The position numbers were made by a program, and so were the translations under genes. From positions 62,001 through 126,000 of the forward strand of contig NZ_JAHKPK010000018.1 in the NCBI RefSeq assembly GCF_018860665.1: a stretch of DNA of 64,000 nt. Reading direction: 5' to 3'. This document shows, one piece after another, positions 22,180-31,536 of this stretch. How positions within the stretch are numbered: position 1 is the first letter of the stretch; each line of letters opens with the position of its first letter. This DNA is from Pacificibacter marinus (GTDB taxonomy: Bacteria; Pseudomonadota; Alphaproteobacteria; Rhodobacterales; Rhodobacteraceae). Below the pieces are notes generated by a model. The model did no database searches. It had not been told where the DNA came from and saw only the letters and a list, made by a program, of their open reading frames with translations.

Positions 22180-22914
22180 TCAATTAACGAGTGTATACGT
22201 GCCTTCGCCCGCCAAGATACCTTTGAAACCACCGGGTTCATCCAATGAGAATACGATGATTGGCAAATCATTGTCACGGGCCAGCGCGATGGCAGAAGCA
22301 TCCATAACATTCAAATGCTTGGCCAAAACTTCGTCGTAAGTGACGTTATCATAGCGCACGGCATCGGCGTGTTTGGCTGGGTCTTTGTCGTAAACGCCAT
22401 CAACTTTGGTGCCTTTCAAAATCGCTTCACAGGCCATTTCATTGGCCCGAAGCGTTGCGGCTGTGTCGGTGGTGAAATATGGGTTACCTGTGCCCGCTGC
22501 AAAAATACACACGCGGCCTTTTTCCAAGTGGCGCACGGCGCGACGACGAATGTAGGGTTCGGCCACTTCATTCATGGTGATCGCGGAAATCACCCGCGTG
22601 TGGATACCCAAATCTTCCATCGCAGCCTGAACCCCCAAGGCGTTCATCACGGTGGCCAACATCCCCATATAATCTGCTGTGGTGCGTTCCATGCCTTGCG
22701 CTGAGCCTTGCAGCCCGCGGAAAATATTGCCCCCGCCAATGACCATACAAATCTCGACGCCCATGTCGTGCACCGTTTTGACTTCGCGTGCGATGCGTTC
22801 AACGGTTGGAGGATGCAAACCAAACCCTTGGTCTCCCATCAGCGCCTCTCCAGAGATTTTAAGCATCACCCGCTTATATTTCTTGCTGGTTTGGCCTTGA
22901 TCCTGATCGCTCAT
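22180..22914 (-). CDS. pyrH: Uridylate kinase
   Basis: Phosphorylates UMP to UDP in the pyrimidine pathway. The 244-residue product has the amino acid kinase motifs [10 protein letters not shown] near the N terminus, [11 protein letters not shown], and the late [11 protein letters not shown]. The ATG at 22914 is the family start; the frame to 23031 adds 39 unsupported residues. It begins the long minus-strand envelope block. rpsB-tsf, which often precede it, are not here; the divergent neighbour is miaA. Confidence 0.96.
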   Translation of the reverse strand: MSDQDQGQTSKKYKRVMLKISGEALMGDQGFGLHPPTVERIAREVKTVHDMGVEICMVIGGGNIFRGLQGSAQGMERTTADYMGMLATVMNALGVQAAMEDLGIHTRVISAITMNEVAEPYIRRRAVRHLEKGRVCIFAAGTGNPYFTTDTAATLRANEMACEAILKGTKVDGVYDKDPAKHADAVRYDNVTYDEVLAKHLNVMDASAIALARDNDLPIIVFSLDEPGGFKGILAGEGTYTLVN

Positions 22915-23068
22915 GAGGTATCCCCTAATATGTCCGCTGATTTTTCGCAAAATGCGCCAATTCTCAGCAATATTCAATGAGCCAGTGCCAAAAAGTTGAT
23001 GGCCTTGCAGATAAAAATCTTTGGCGGCCATTTCGAGGCCGCCTTAGTCATAAATTTAAGGGCTTTTC

Positions 23069-23977
23069 ATGTCTTTGTCCGCGCAAATATCAAGGCACTT
23101 GGATGCACTGTCCCCTGATCAACCGGTTTTGATCGCAGGGCCAACGGCCTCTGGAAAATCTGCTTTGGCGCTTGAGATTGCCGAGGCTCAAGGTGGTGTA
23201 ATTATCAACGCCGATGCGCTGCAAGTCTTTGACAACTGGCGCGTTTTATCCGCACGCCCAAGCACAGATGACGAGGCCCGCGCCCCCCACGCGCTTTACG
23301 GTCACGTGAGCCACAACTTTGGATATTCTGTCGGTCATTGGTTGCGTGACGCTGTACCCTATCTTTCTGGCCCTCGACGCCCTATTTTTGTCGGTGGTAC
23401 AGGGCTTTATTTTTCGGCGCTGACAGAAGGCTTGGTCGAAATTCCCCCCACGCCGGACGACATTCGCGCCACAGGCAATGCGCGGCGCGCAGATGAAGGC
23501 AATCATTTGGGGCTTTTGGCAGAATTAGACGCCGAAGACCCTAAAACAGCGCAAAGGGTCGATCGCTTGAACCCCATGCGTGTGCAGCGCGCGTGGGAAG
23601 TTTTGCGCGCCACGGGCCGTGGTTTGGCCGCATGGCAGGCCATGACCCCGCCCCCAGCATTGGCTTTGAACCGCGCCTACCCCATCGTTATGGATGCAGA
23701 TAAAGATTGGCTGAACGCGCGAATCGCGCGGCGGTTTCAAATGATGCTTGATGAAGGCGCTCTAGAGGAAGCTGAGGTCAATTTGGCAACTTGGGATCCA
23801 AAACTGCCGTCCTCAAAGGCCATCGGCGCGCCTGAATTGATCGCGCATCTACAAGGTGAGATGACATTGCAAGCCGCACAAGAGGCCGCAACCATCGCAA
23901 CGCGTCAATTTGCCAAACGTCAGCGCACTTGGTTTAGGGCGCGCATGAAGCAATACCACAAGATATCGCTGCCCTAA
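23069..23977 (+). CDS. miaA: tRNA dimethylallyltransferase
   Basis: Adds a dimethylallyl group to A37 of tRNAs reading codons that begin with U. The 302-residue protein has the P-loop [13 protein letters not shown] (24-36), INADALQVF, and the [18 protein letters not shown] stretch common in alphaproteobacterial MiaA. The usual serine after NAD is alanine here (NADALQV), a minor change. It is monocistronic and divergent from pyrH. Confidence 0.94.
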   Translation: MSLSAQISRHLDALSPDQPVLIAGPTASGKSALALEIAEAQGGVIINADALQVFDNWRVLSARPSTDDEARAPHALYGHVSHNFGYSVGHWLRDAVPYLSGPRRPIFVGGTGLYFSALTEGLVEIPPTPDDIRATGNARRADEGNHLGLLAELDAEDPKTAQRVDRLNPMRVQRAWEVLRATGRGLAAWQAMTPPPALALNRAYPIVMDADKDWLNARIARRFQMMLDEGALEEAEVNLATWDPKLPSSKAIGAPELIAHLQGEMTLQAAQEAATIATRQFAKRQRTWFRARMKQYHKISLP

Positions 23978-24038
23978 CTATTGGTTGTGGCATGAGTAAA
24001 TGCCGACATACACCATTGTTTTTAAACAAAAAATCTCA

Positions 24039-24066
24039 TTGACCTCTGGTATGCACCGATTAAACT
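24039..24066 (+). promoter_or_regulatory. Putative housekeeping promoter of the AraC-family gene
   Basis: TTGACC, a 16-base spacer and TAAACT lie about 40 bases upstream of the start codon in an AT-rich gap. Confidence 0.4.
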
Positions 24067-24103
24067 GAAATCATATAAAAATAAACAGGCTTTCAGCGTC
24101 CTT

Positions 24104-24997
24104 ATGTCGATAAAAATTTTCCAAACGCCCCCTATTGGCACCCTTGCGGCGCAATCGGGTCCTCAGACTGTAAGCGCGCGCAATCTGTCTGACGATGCGC
24201 CGGACATTCCGATGCCTGCAGCATATCGCGTTACCGCTTTGGCGCGCATGTCATCGCAAAATTCAAAATGGCGCACAGAAGCGATGCGCAGCCATCGTTC
24301 GCCAACATTGCTATGGTTCACACGCGGTCAAGGTCGGATCACCATTTCAGGCGTCGCCCGCGGCTTTGGCGGTCACAATTTGATATTCTTGCCCAAACAT
24401 ACAATGTATGGCTTTGAAATTATCGGCCAAGCCTATGGGTCCATCGTGCATTTGGCAGATGATCCCGCGCTCAATCTGCCCGACGAGCCGCTTCACATGC
24501 GGTTTTCGGACTTGGCACAACAAAACGAAGTCACTCATATGATTGAAAATCTCGCCCGCGAGATTGATCATGATGGGTCCAACAAAGATCGCGCCCTATT
24601 TTTACAAGCGGGCTTGATTTCTGTTTGGCTTGAGCGCCAGATCGAAAACATGCCTGACTACGATATGACACCAGACGCATCGCGCCGTTTGGCTGCGGCC
24701 TTCACGGCTTTGGTAGAGCAAGATTTCAAACAAACGCACAGTGTGAACGATTACGCAGCCGCCTTGGGCGTCACGGCCACGCATTTATCGCGGGCCTGCA
24801 ACATTGCCTCTGGACGTCCCGCGTCTGCCATTGTTGCGGATCGGGTGTATTTTGAAGCGCGTCGCATGCTTAAGGAAACCAAATATCCTGTGAAAGCCAT
24901 CAGTGAAAGCCTTGGGTTTCACTCGCCTGCCTATTTCACGCGGGCGTTTCAAAAGCAGACGGGCCTCACGCCAAGTGCTTTTCGCAAAGCAGGCTAG
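24104..24997 (+). CDS. AraC-family transcriptional regulator
   Basis: A 297-residue regulator with an N-terminal cupin-like sensing domain (about 40-150, with FTRGQGRITISG) and a C-terminal pair of helix-turn-helix motifs (about 195-297). The second carries the family signature VKAISESLGFHSPAYFTRAFQKQTG (in two halves). The ligand is unknown. No adjacent metabolic operon gives a clue: miaA precedes it and a convergent lytic transglycosylase follows. Confidence 0.9.
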   Translation: MSIKIFQTPPIGTLAAQSGPQTVSARNLSDDAPDIPMPAAYRVTALARMSSQNSKWRTEAMRSHRSPTLLWFTRGQGRITISGVARGFGGHNLIFLPKHTMYGFEIIGQAYGSIVHLADDPALNLPDEPLHMRFSDLAQQNEVTHMIENLAREIDHDGSNKDRALFLQAGLISVWLERQIENMPDYDMTPDASRRLAAAFTALVEQDFKQTHSVNDYAAALGVTATHLSRACNIASGRPASAIVADRVYFEARRMLKETKYPVKAISESLGFHSPAYFTRAFQKQTGLTPSAFRKAG

Positions 24998-25053
24998 ACC
25001 AACAGGGCAGTCTAAAGAGGGCGTCCAAAGCTGAGGCATGAGCCGTAAAAGGC

Positions 25054-25653
25054 TTAACTGCCCCAGATCACACGCACGTAGTTTTTCGTCTCTTTATAAG
25101 GTGGCACGCCGCCGTATTTTTCAACAGCCCCTGGCCCCGCATTGTAAGCCGCCAAGGCCAAACGCCATGTGCCAAACTTATTGTACATCTGACGCAAATA
25201 CCGCGCACCGCCTTCTAGGTTTTGATGCGGATCATTGGGGTTCACACCCAAAACGCGCGCGGTTTGCGGCATAAGCTGCGCCAAGCCAAGTGCGCCCTTA
25301 TGCGACTTTGCACTTGGGTTCCAACCGCTTTCTTGCTGAATGAGGCGCAAAAACAGATCAGGCGGAACATTGTGGCGTTGCGCGATGCTGCGCGCCACAG
25401 CCAAATATTCACCTTTGTATGATCCAGTATAGGGCAAGCCCGATGCGCCGGGGATCATTGTCGTCACAGGCTTCAACGACACAGACCCAGAATATTGTTC
25501 ACTTGCGCGCCCATCAAGAACACTCAATTGCGACGCATAAATTGATCCGCGCGATTTAGTGCCAAAGATCAAATCTTCGGCCTGCGCAGTGGGACCTGCC
25601 AAAAGACAGGTCAAACCGATTGAGGTGGCGCATAACTTGGTCGCAAGGGTCAT
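25054..25653 (-). CDS. Lytic transglycosylase, SLT domain
   Basis: A periplasmic peptidoglycan lytic enzyme. The 199-residue product has a signal peptide (about 1-25, ending PTAQA) and a C-terminal SLT domain with the catalytic glutamate in [22 protein letters not shown] and [14 protein letters not shown], standard SLT motifs, follow. The middle linker is short. It is monocistronic, convergent with the AraC gene and divergent from ssb. Confidence 0.92.
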   Translation of the reverse strand: MTLATKLCATSIGLTCLLAGPTAQAEDLIFGTKSRGSIYASQLSVLDGRASEQYSGSVSLKPVTTMIPGASGLPYTGSYKGEYLAVARSIAQRHNVPPDLFLRLIQQESGWNPSAKSHKGALGLAQLMPQTARVLGVNPNDPHQNLEGGARYLRQMYNKFGTWRLALAAYNAGPGAVEKYGGVPPYKETKNYVRVIWGS

Positions 25654-25814
25654 ATAAAATCGTCCGCCTTAAGTACCGGCGCAATATAGGGCGCAGCACG
25701 TCACATTCCAAGCCCAGACATCGGCAAAGAGCGCCGATCCGCCGCTTTTGCCCTTTCAAACTGCCGCGTGGGATGGTGTAACAGACCAAACGAGAATCTA
25801 ACGGGAGACGCGAT

Positions 25815-26318
25815 ATGGCGGGTTCGGTCAACAAAGTGATCATCATTGGCAATTTGGGACGCGATCCCGAAGTGCGTAATTTCCAAAATGGCGGCAAAGT
25901 GTGCAACCTGCGCATCGCGACATCCGACACCTGGAAAGACAAAACCACAGGTGAGCGCAAAGAGCGCACAGAATGGCACTCCGTCGCGATTTTCCAAGAA
26001 GGTCTTGTCCGCATCGCTGAACAATACCTGCGCAAAGGCTCGAAAGTTTACATCGAAGGCAAATTGCAAACCCGTAAATGGCAAGACCAATCTGGCGCTG
26101 ACCGCTATTCCACAGAAGTGGTTTTGCAGGGGTTTGACGGCGTTTTGACCATGCTTGATGGACGCAATGAAGGTGGCCAAGGTGGCGGCGGCAATTATGG
26201 TGGCGGCTCTGGCGGTTACGATCAAGGCGCGTCATCAGGCGGTTATGGTGATGGTGGGTCTTCTGCGCCAGCCGGTGGCGGTCGCTCCAGCATGGATGAC
26301 GACGAAATCCCGTTCTAA
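25815..26318 (+). CDS. ssb: Single-stranded DNA-binding protein
   Basis: Coats single-stranded DNA in replication and repair. The 167-residue protein has the OB-fold (about 1-110, opening [21 protein letters not shown]), a glycine-rich flexible linker (about 118-155) and the acidic tip MDDDEIPF that recruits partner proteins. It is followed by a strong terminator. Confidence 0.97.
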   Translation: MAGSVNKVIIIGNLGRDPEVRNFQNGGKVCNLRIATSDTWKDKTTGERKERTEWHSVAIFQEGLVRIAEQYLRKGSKVYIEGKLQTRKWQDQSGADRYSTEVVLQGFDGVLTMLDGRNEGGQGGGGNYGGGSGGYDQGASSGGYGDGGSSAPAGGGRSSMDDDEIPF

Positions 26319-26359
26319 ATCCAACGCGTTTGATCAACTCAAATCGATATCTTGAAAAT

Positions 26360-26386
26360 AGGGCCGGCATTCGCTGGCCCTTTTTT
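26360..26386 (+). terminator. ssb terminator
   Basis: AGGGCC pairs with GGCCCT around a short loop and is followed by TTTTTT. Confidence 0.85.
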
Positions 26387-26504
26387 AGTGTGCAAGGGTA
26401 TTATTGTGTAAGGCACAGGCAGCACGCACAGATATGTGAACGCCATAGGGGTTGTGACGGACTTTGATGCGCCCTTTATCTAAGGCAACAAAAGGAACAC
26501 GCAT

Positions 26505-26801
26505 ATGACCGCACCAAGCCAGTCCTCCCAACTGCCCAAAGCCGTTCTTCACCGTATGGATTTGCCGAATTACACCTGTGGCTATGGCACTGCGGCTTTA
26601 AAGCTGCTTCAAAGCAACGGTTTTGATGTCGAAGATCATGTCTTACGCACGCGTCATGAGACAGACGCTTTCAAAGACAAACATCACATCACGACAACTC
26701 CGTTGATCTTTATCGACGGCGTGAAAATCGGCGGTTTCACCGATTTGCAAAAACATCTCAAAGCGCAAAAGCCCAAACGAAAAGGGCTTTTCTCGCGTTA
26801 A
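26505..26801 (+). CDS. Glutaredoxin-like protein with CGYG active site
   Basis: A 98-residue thioredoxin-fold protein. The active site is CGYG (25-28) in NYTCGYG, intermediate between the dithiol CPYC and the monothiol CGFS of Grx4-type Fe-S carriers; the cis-proline motif TTPLIFIDG and the GG-F/T turn (IGGFTDL) are kept. With a single active-site cysteine it should act as a monothiol reductase or cluster carrier. The C terminus is lysine/arginine-rich. RBS AAGGAA precedes the ATG; aroB converges four bases beyond its stop. Confidence 0.82.
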   Translation: MTAPSQSSQLPKAVLHRMDLPNYTCGYGTAALKLLQSNGFDVEDHVLRTRHETDAFKDKHHITTTPLIFIDGVKIGGFTDLQKHLKAQKPKRKGLFSR

Positions 26802-26804
26802 GTC

Positions 26805-27956
26805 TTAGCACTCGCGCAGGGCGTCCTTTATCACTTTTAGCACGGCCTCGCGTGGCACATCTGATGTGACAAAAGTTTCGCCGATGGAACGCGCCAAAAT
26901 AAAGCGCAACTGACCATCCAGAACTTTTTTGTCTTGCGCCATCAGATCGACCAGCGCCTCGGCTGAAGGCAAATCGCCCTCGATGTCTTTCAGGTCGCAT
27001 TTCATGCCCATGGCTTTGATCTGTGCGCGCACCCGGCTTGGGGCTTCCTGCGAACAGAGACCCAAACGCGCGGACAGCTCGTAAGCCAAAGCGCAGCCAA
27101 TCGCCACGCCTTCGCCGTGCAGCAATCGATCAGAATATCCAGTGGCGGCCTCAAGAGCGTGGCAAAAGGTATGCCCCAAGTTCAACAGTGCCCGATCACC
27201 CTGCTCTGTCTCGTCGCGCACAACGATTTCAGCCTTCATTTCAACGGATCGTTTCACCGCATAAGTGCGCGCAGCGACATCACCAGAAGCCATCAGAGGC
27301 CCATTTGCCTCAAGCCACTCAAAAAACGCCTCGTCGCCCAACATGCCGTATTTCACGACCTCTCCGCAGCCCGACAAAAAATCGCGGGCAGTCAAAGTCC
27401 CAAGCACAGACACATCGGCCAAGACCAAAGACGGCTGGTGAAAGGCACCGATCAGGTTTTTGCCCGCATCGCGCGAATTGATACCGGTCTTGCCGCCGAC
27501 AGAGCTGTCAACCTGTGCCAAAAGCGAGGTCGGTATTTGCACAAAGCGCACGCCGCGCCGCAAAATAGACGCGGCAAAGCCCGCCAGATCGCCAATCACA
27601 CCACCGCCAAAGGCCACCACTACATCGTTGCGCTCAACCTTTTGCGCCAGGAGCCATTCGACGGATTTGGTCAGCTCAGCCCAGCATTTCGTGCTTTCAC
27701 CCGCTGGTAAAACAAGCGCTTCCATCTCGATACCGGCCGCGGCCAAACCGCCTCGCAATGTTTCTAAATGCAAAGCCGCGACGTTGTCTTCGGTGATCAC
27801 ACAGACGCGTTTTTTCTTACCCAAAAACGGTGCAATATGTGCGCCCGCCAAGGCCACCAAGCCCTCGCCAATGCGCACATCATAGGCGCGATCCCCAAGT
27901 GGCACATGCACGGTTTGAAAGGTTCCCAAAGCGCCTAAAGATCCGATATCGTTCAT
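26805..27956 (-). CDS. aroB: 3-dehydroquinate synthase
   Basis: The second step of the shikimate pathway, converting DAHP to 3-dehydroquinate with NAD and a metal. The 383-residue protein has AFGGGVIGDLAGFAASILRRG, QVDSSVGGKTGIN, and LNLGHTFCHALEAATGY with its metal-binding histidine. It starts in ATGA overlap with aroK, forming an aroK-aroB operon as in many proteobacteria. Confidence 0.96.
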   Translation of the reverse strand: MNDIGSLGALGTFQTVHVPLGDRAYDVRIGEGLVALAGAHIAPFLGKKKRVCVITEDNVAALHLETLRGGLAAAGIEMEALVLPAGESTKCWAELTKSVEWLLAQKVERNDVVVAFGGGVIGDLAGFAASILRRGVRFVQIPTSLLAQVDSSVGGKTGINSRDAGKNLIGAFHQPSLVLADVSVLGTLTARDFLSGCGEVVKYGMLGDEAFFEWLEANGPLMASGDVAARTYAVKRSVEMKAEIVVRDETEQGDRALLNLGHTFCHALEAATGYSDRLLHGEGVAIGCALAYELSARLGLCSQEAPSRVRAQIKAMGMKCDLKDIEGDLPSAEALVDLMAQDKKVLDGQLRFILARSIGETFVTSDVPREAVLKVIKDALREC

Positions 27957-28501
27957 TTGCTGTCCTTTACTATCCCGCCATGCGCCACCAGCGCATCCAC
28001 GACTTTTTGGGCCATTTGCTCAATGCTCAAACTGGGTTCTGCATCCACAACGATACCGGCCATTGCATAAATAGGGTCGCGCAATTCGGCCAATGATTTC
28101 AGCGTTTCGAATGGGTTATCTGTTTGCAGCAAAGGCCGCGTGTTTTTATGGCGCACGCGTTGCCAAAGAATATCCAAATCCGCCTTAAGCCAAACAGCAA
28201 CTCCTTGGGCCGCTATGGTTTCACGGTTTTCAGCACTCATAAAAGCACCGCCACCAGTGGACAGAATGCAGCGCTCGTCTTCCAGCAAACGCGTGATCAC
28301 TTGGGTTTCTTTGCTGCGAAAAAACGCCTCGCCATCGCGTTCAAAAATTTCAGCAATGGTTCGGTCTGCTGCACGTTCAATTTCAGTATCCGAATCCAAA
28401 AAAGGAACCTCAAGGATCTGTGCAATCGCCTTGCCAACAGCCGTTTTTCCTGCGCCCATCATCCCCACGAGTGCAACTGTTTTGTCCAACCCTTTGTACA
28501 T
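27953..28501 (-). CDS. aroK: Shikimate kinase
   Basis: Phosphorylates shikimate at the 3-hydroxyl. The 182-residue protein has the P-loop GMMGAGKTAVGK, the substrate motif DSDTEIE, LSTGGGAF, and the lid/adenine region LWQRVRHKNTRPLL. The ATG at 28501 is chosen; the frame extends to 28621 without family support. It is the first gene of aroK-aroB and is divergent from the small protein gene at 28676. Confidence 0.95.
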   Translation of the reverse strand: MYKGLDKTVALVGMMGAGKTAVGKAIAQILEVPFLDSDTEIERAADRTIAEIFERDGEAFFRSKETQVITRLLEDERCILSTGGGAFMSAENRETIAAQGVAVWLKADLDILWQRVRHKNTRPLLQTDNPFETLKSLAELRDPIYAMAGIVVDAEPSLSIEQMAQKVVDALVAHGGIVKDSK

Positions 28502-28675
28502 GTTTTCCCCAGTGTCTTTGCGGGTGCGCCGCACGGCAAATTCTTGCTCACATTCATTTGTATGCCTCAATGACGTGATATTGTCGGAAATTCCATATAT
28601 AAATATAGGAAAACATGTCATAGCGACAAAAAACCAGTCATACTAAACAAAAGACTGGGCAAAAGGAGGCAATCG

Positions 28676-28813
28676 ATGCGAAAATTTTTAGGGCGACTTT
28701 TGATCATGACGCTGGCGTTGTGCACAATCGGTTTTGTGGCCTTTGCCTATGTCGGGGATTTGTCACCGACCCGCGCAGACGTCAGCCTGCCCGTGACGCT
28801 CACGTTGCAATAG
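28676..28813 (+). CDS. Small exported or membrane-anchored protein, 45 residues
   Basis: It is preceded by a perfect AAGGAGG ribosome site six bases before the ATG. The product starts MRKFLGRLLIMTLALC, with a positive N terminus and one hydrophobic helix (about 7-26), then a short polar tail LSPTRADVSLPVTLTLQ. It ends two bases before the large exported protein gene, so it heads the small ORF, large protein, xerD unit. I believe I have seen similar tiny proteins at this place in other Rhodobacterales, but I cannot name a function. Confidence 0.75.
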   Translation: MRKFLGRLLIMTLALCTIGFVAFAYVGDLSPTRADVSLPVTLTLQ

Positions 28814-28815
28814 GC

Positions 28816-30474
28816 ATGTCCATGACCGTCTTTGGGGGCCAAACGGCCGCAGTTCGCGCACGGGCTGTAACACCATCACATTGGCCCCTGTCACGTTGGA
28901 CATTGTTAACCGGCACGGCTTTGGCTTTGTTGCTGAACCTTGGCGGCCCCACAAAGGGGGTTGCGCAAGACGCTGTTGCGGAGAGGCCTCTGTCGGCCAT
29001 CAACTGGCTGACACAATCGCTTGATGCGCCCCGCTCCACACCAACCGCTCTTGTGCCATCCCCATCGTCGCGCGACGATATTTCTGAGAACGCACTGCCA
29101 GAGGACGTCACATCAGGCCCGATAGATGCGCCGCGTATCGACGCTGTCGGCTTGCTCAGTACAGCCCAAACCGGATTGCCTCGCGATCTTTGGGGGGCGT
29201 CCAAAGCTTTGGACCTCAGCCGCAGATTGACGTCCATTTCCCAAAATACCGATCTGTTGCCAGCCTCAAGGCGGTTGCTAAACACGCTTATTTTGGCTGA
29301 ACTCGACCCACCATTGGGCATTCAAAATGATGGACGATTGTTTCTCGCGCGCGTGGATGCCTTATTGTCACAAGGTCTCATTGAGGAAGCCGACGCTTTG
29401 ATGCAGCGCGCGGGATCAGATGCGCCAGAGGTCTTTCGCCGCTCGTTTGACGCCAAGCTGTTGATGGGCACCGAAAATGAGGCCTGCGCGCAACTCAAGA
29501 CCACACGCGGGCTGTCGCCTGCATTGCCCACACGGATTTTTTGCCTCGCAAGGGATGGTGATTGGCGCGCCGCTGCGCTGACACTGGAAACCAGCACCGC
29601 CTTGGGGTTGATTTCTATTGACGACGGCAACTTATTGGCACGGTTCTTGGACCCAGAACTGTTCGAAGGCGAGCCCGCCTTGCCGATTCCTGACGCCCCG
29701 ACCCCGCTGACGTTTACAATGATGGACGCGATTGGTGAACCTATTCCCACGCAATCCTTGCCGCTTGCCTTTGCGCAATCTGATTTGCGCCAAACATCAG
29801 GCTGGAAATTGCGCGCAACCGCTGCCGAACGTTTGGCCCGCGTCGGCGCGCTGACGCCCAATCGTTGGCTTGGCATTTGGTCAGAACATTTGCCTGCTGC
29901 CTCGGGGGGGATTTGGGATAGAATTGAAGCATTGCAACGGTTTGAGACCGCGCTGAACACCGGTGATCCCAACGGCGTTTCGCACAGCCTTGGTCGGGTC
30001 TGGACCGAGATGGGCGAATCTGGGCTGCAAATCGTCTTTGCTGATCTTTTCGCGCAAAAACTCAGCGATGCACCGCTTGCTGGAGAGGCGGCCGACGTTG
30101 CATTTGAAGTCGCGCTGCTCTCGCCATCTTACGAAATCATCGCCGCCAACTGGGACAAGCCTTTGTCCAAAAACGCCGCATTCGCGCGCGACATTGCTTT
30201 GGGAGAAGCCCCTTCAGAACGCATATTTGAGGCGCGCAAACGTGCTATCGTTGACGGGTTTCGCAACACTGGCATCCCTGTGCGCCTCAGCGGATTGGTG
30301 CAAAGCAATCGTCTGGGCGAGGCAATTTTGCGCGCCATCGAATTGCTTGAAGGGGGGGCCACTGGCGACTTGGACGAGCTGACGGATGCGTTGCAGTTTT
30401 TCAGGGCTGTCGGGTTAGAGGCCACAGCACGCCGCGCAGCGCTTGAGATATTATTGTTGGAGCGTCGCGGATGA
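28816..30474 (+). CDS. Large exported protein of unknown function
   Basis: A 552-residue product (ATG at 28816; an ATG two codons later is equally possible; the frame opens earlier at 28720 but that overlaps the small gene). After a charged N terminus there is one hydrophobic helix (about 28-45, LLTGTALALLLNLGG) ending GVAQDA, likely a signal peptide, so most of the protein should be periplasmic. The rest is helical, rich in alanine, leucine and acidic residues, without cysteine-rich or enzyme motifs I recognise. The stop overlaps the xerD start as ATGA, so translation is coupled to chromosome dimer resolution, which is unexpected for an exported protein. Confidence 0.7.
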   Translation: MSMTVFGGQTAAVRARAVTPSHWPLSRWTLLTGTALALLLNLGGPTKGVAQDAVAERPLSAINWLTQSLDAPRSTPTALVPSPSSRDDISENALPEDVTSGPIDAPRIDAVGLLSTAQTGLPRDLWGASKALDLSRRLTSISQNTDLLPASRRLLNTLILAELDPPLGIQNDGRLFLARVDALLSQGLIEEADALMQRAGSDAPEVFRRSFDAKLLMGTENEACAQLKTTRGLSPALPTRIFCLARDGDWRAAALTLETSTALGLISIDDGNLLARFLDPELFEGEPALPIPDAPTPLTFTMMDAIGEPIPTQSLPLAFAQSDLRQTSGWKLRATAAERLARVGALTPNRWLGIWSEHLPAASGGIWDRIEALQRFETALNTGDPNGVSHSLGRVWTEMGESGLQIVFADLFAQKLSDAPLAGEAADVAFEVALLSPSYEIIAANWDKPLSKNAAFARDIALGEAPSERIFEARKRAIVDGFRNTGIPVRLSGLVQSNRLGEAILRAIELLEGGATGDLDELTDALQFFRAVGLEATARRAALEILLLERRG

Positions 30475-31403
30475 GCGCAGACCACAATTGGATTTCGCTT
30501 TACGCCGAAGCCCAAGCGGCTGAACTTGGCGCCGCCGAGAATACGCGACTGTCTTACGGGCGTGATTTGCTAGGGTTTTCTGACTGGCTTGGGCGTCAGA
30601 GGCGTTCATTTGAGACCGCCGAACGCGCCGACATAGAATCCTATTTGATCGCTTGCGAGGCCGAAGGTTTAGCGCAATCTACACGGGCGCGCCGGTTGTC
30701 ATCGATCAAGCAACTGTACCGTTTTGCCTTTGAAGAAGGCTGGCGTACTGACAACCCCACCTTACAAATTCGCGGACCGGGGCGCAGCAAGCGTCTGCCT
30801 AAAACCCTATCCGAGGATGAGGTATCATCGCTTTTGACGGCAGCGCGCAATATGGGAAAAACCGCTTATGATCGTGCGCGCAACACCTGTTTAATCGAAG
30901 TGCTTTACGCCACGGGCCTGCGGGCGTCAGAATTGGTCGAGTTGCCGATATCGGCCGTACGCGGCGATCCACGGATGATTTTGGTGCGCGGCAAAGGCGA
31001 TAAAGAACGCATGGTGCCCCTGTCACCGCCTGCACGCAGCGCGCTGTCGGATTGGTTGGTCCATCGCGACGCGGCAGAAGACATCGCGCGCATTGAAAAG
31101 GGAAAAAAGCCATCACCATTTGTCTTTCCTTCACGCGCCAAATCAGGGCATTTAACCCGCGTGGGCTTTTATCAACTGATCAAAGAGATCGCGGTACAGG
31201 CTGGCCTGTCACCTGACAAAGTCACTCCGCATGTGATGCGTCACGCTTTTGCCACGCATTTGTTGGCGCATGGGGCCGATTTAAGGGCGATCCAGACACT
31301 TTTGGGTCATGCGGATCTGTCGACCACTGAGATTTATACCCATGTGTTGGATGAACGTCTCAAGGAATTGGTGCTGACCCATCATCCCCTCGCTGACACA
31401 TAA
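30471..31403 (+). CDS. xerD: Tyrosine recombinase XerD
   Basis: Resolves chromosome dimers at dif together with XerC. The 310-residue protein has the SAM-like N-terminal core-binding domain and all catalytic residues: R151 (ATGLRASEL), K175, H254 and R257 (HVMRHAF), H280 (LLGHADL) and Y289 (EIYTH). The ending ERLKELVLTHHP resembles E. coli XerD (ERLRQLHQQHHP) more than XerC. A housekeeping recombinase fits better than a phage integrase, as no mobile-element genes surround it. Confidence 0.88.
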   Translation: MSADHNWISLYAEAQAAELGAAENTRLSYGRDLLGFSDWLGRQRRSFETAERADIESYLIACEAEGLAQSTRARRLSSIKQLYRFAFEEGWRTDNPTLQIRGPGRSKRLPKTLSEDEVSSLLTAARNMGKTAYDRARNTCLIEVLYATGLRASELVELPISAVRGDPRMILVRGKGDKERMVPLSPPARSALSDWLVHRDAAEDIARIEKGKKPSPFVFPSRAKSGHLTRVGFYQLIKEIAVQAGLSPDKVTPHVMRHAFATHLLAHGADLRAIQTLLGHADLSTTEIYTHVLDERLKELVLTHHPLADT

Positions 31404-31536
31404 AAATATTGATCGAATTTGCGTCTGCGACTGGGCCATCCCTTGCGCGTCGTGCAGCGCGGCCCCATAACAATGCACAATACCTCGCACCGTGCATCGC
31501 ACCTTGCCGCCCCCTGTGAAAAATGGAGCCTGACCT

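Noticed and set aside
30471-31403. Phage or integron integrase
   Set aside because: The catalytic set and C-terminal ending match XerD, and there is no attachment site, mobile element or foreign base composition nearby.
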